Below are positions 63,667 through 64,000 of a stretch of 64,000 nucleotides of DNA, piece by piece. Source of the DNA: an uncultured Halomonas sp. (GTDB taxonomy: Bacteria; Pseudomonadota; Gammaproteobacteria; Pseudomonadales; Halomonadaceae); the NCBI RefSeq assembly GCF_947493865.1, contig NZ_CANLTC010000001.1:310001-374000 (forward strand), given 5' to 3'. The notes under the pieces are model-generated. The model did not search any database, was not told where the DNA came from, and worked only from the letters and a program-made list of their open reading frames with translations. Made by a program: the position numbers and the translations under genes. Position 1 is the first letter of the stretch, and each line of letters opens with the position of its first letter.

Positions 63667-64000
63667 TCACCATTCGATGCTAGTTTCGCGCAGATCGAGC
63701 AGCAACGCCTTGAACTGCTCGATACACCACCGAAGTTCGTCCGCGAGAACCTTGCGGTCCGCGGCAACGATCAGCGACTGACTGACTTCGCGCCGCGCGG
63801 CGCCCTCGACGCTTTGCAAGGCATCCAGACGCAGGATCAACAGGTTCAACCAGCTGTCGGGCATTTTCGCCAGCGTTCGAAGGCGCTCCACCTCGGCGAT
63901 GTTCTCGCTCTCTCCTTCCTCGCGTTCAAGCAACAACTCGCGCCAATCATGCCGCGCCAGGCGCGCATGCTCGGTCACCTCGCGCAGGGCGGCATCGAGG
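63667..64000 (-). CDS. Hypothetical protein, 5' end beyond window (at least 110 aa)
   Basis: The frame is open to the window edge; the apparent GTG start at 63978 is probably internal, since seven further codons upstream (LDAALRE) continue without a stop. I do not recognise the family. The visible part is all-helical and charged: ARLARHDWRELLLEREEGES, ENIAEVERLRTLAKM, LNLLILRLDALQSVEGAARR and DELRWCIEQFKALLLDL. No cysteines form a metal site and there are no membrane segments. A strong terminator follows it. The gene product cannot be named from this fragment. Confidence 0.55.
   Translation of the reverse strand, partial: LDAALREVTEHARLARHDWRELLLEREEGESENIAEVERLRTLAKMPDSWLNLLILRLDALQSVEGAARREVSQSLIVAADRKVLADELRWCIEQFKALLLDLRETSIEW

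Overview
The window is a stretch of chromosome from a halophilic gammaproteobacterium, most likely a member of the Halomonadaceae. The reasons are an ectoine hydroxylase (EctD), a strongly acidic porin and other acidic proteins, high-GC coding DNA, and gene clusters in typical gammaproteobacterial order: rppH-ptsP, lgt-thyA-folA, hslR-hslO next to pckA and nudE, and nrdR-ribD-ribBA-ribH-nusB-thiL-pgpA. Most genes are on the minus strand. Both end genes are cut by the window.

Layout. 1-2.4 kb: end of an Old Yellow Enzyme reductase, an AT-rich patch with two small orphan genes, and a palindromic repeat element. 2.4-5.4 kb: DUF488 protein, porin, ProQ/FinO-type RNA chaperone. 5.4-13.7 kb: folA, thyA, lgt, a membrane PAS-receiver protein with no kinase domain, an NRDE protein, ptsP, rppH. 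13.9-18.9 kb: HAD phosphatase and a two-gene RND efflux system. 18.9-24.3 kb: rsd, dsbB, gshA, tex. 24.5-30.8 kb: chemoreceptor, Tat-type MsrB, pckA, hslO, hslR, nudE. 30.9-36.8 kb: secreted repeat protein, Gfo/Idh oxidoreductase, a 36-codon gene, lon with a heat-shock-like promoter, DUF945 protein. 36.8-42.3 kb: riboflavin/thiamine/nusB/nrdR cluster, which lacks a riboflavin synthase gene at its usual place. 42.5-49.1 kb: small membrane stress protein, gluconokinase, and a DgoR-like regulator with TRAP transporter, KDPGal aldolase and KDGal kinase. 49.2-54.1 kb: DUF6506, M14 peptidase fused to DUF4214, ferritin-like protein, DUF4202, YbiT-type ABC-F ATPase. 54.3-57.2 kb: ectD and a large Hanks-type kinase. 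57.4-60.9 kb: branched-chain 2-oxoacid dehydrogenase E1alpha, E1beta, E2. 61.3-64 kb: NYN-domain protein, dbpA, a small acidic protein, and a partial gene.

How the genes work together. The gntR-dctPQM-dgoA-dgoK group reads as one uptake and catabolism unit for a C6 sugar acid, ending in pyruvate and glyceraldehyde 3-phosphate. GntK next to it feeds phosphogluconate metabolism. PckA links these C3 products to gluconeogenesis. Lon, Hsp33, Hsp15, MsrB, GshA and DsbB form a scattered protein and redox quality-control set. EctD adds hydroxyectoine for osmotic and heat protection.

The most unusual content outside ordinary genes is a set of short palindromic elements of four families (six copies), all with terminal inverted repeats and no transposase. 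Other points of note are the kinase-less PAS-receiver protein in the lgt operon, the Ser/Thr kinase with a roughly 300-residue unassigned C-terminal part, the DUF4214-peptidase fusion, the missing ribE with a possible decayed FMN riboswitch in its place, and an unannotated 36-codon gene with its own ribosome binding site and terminator.
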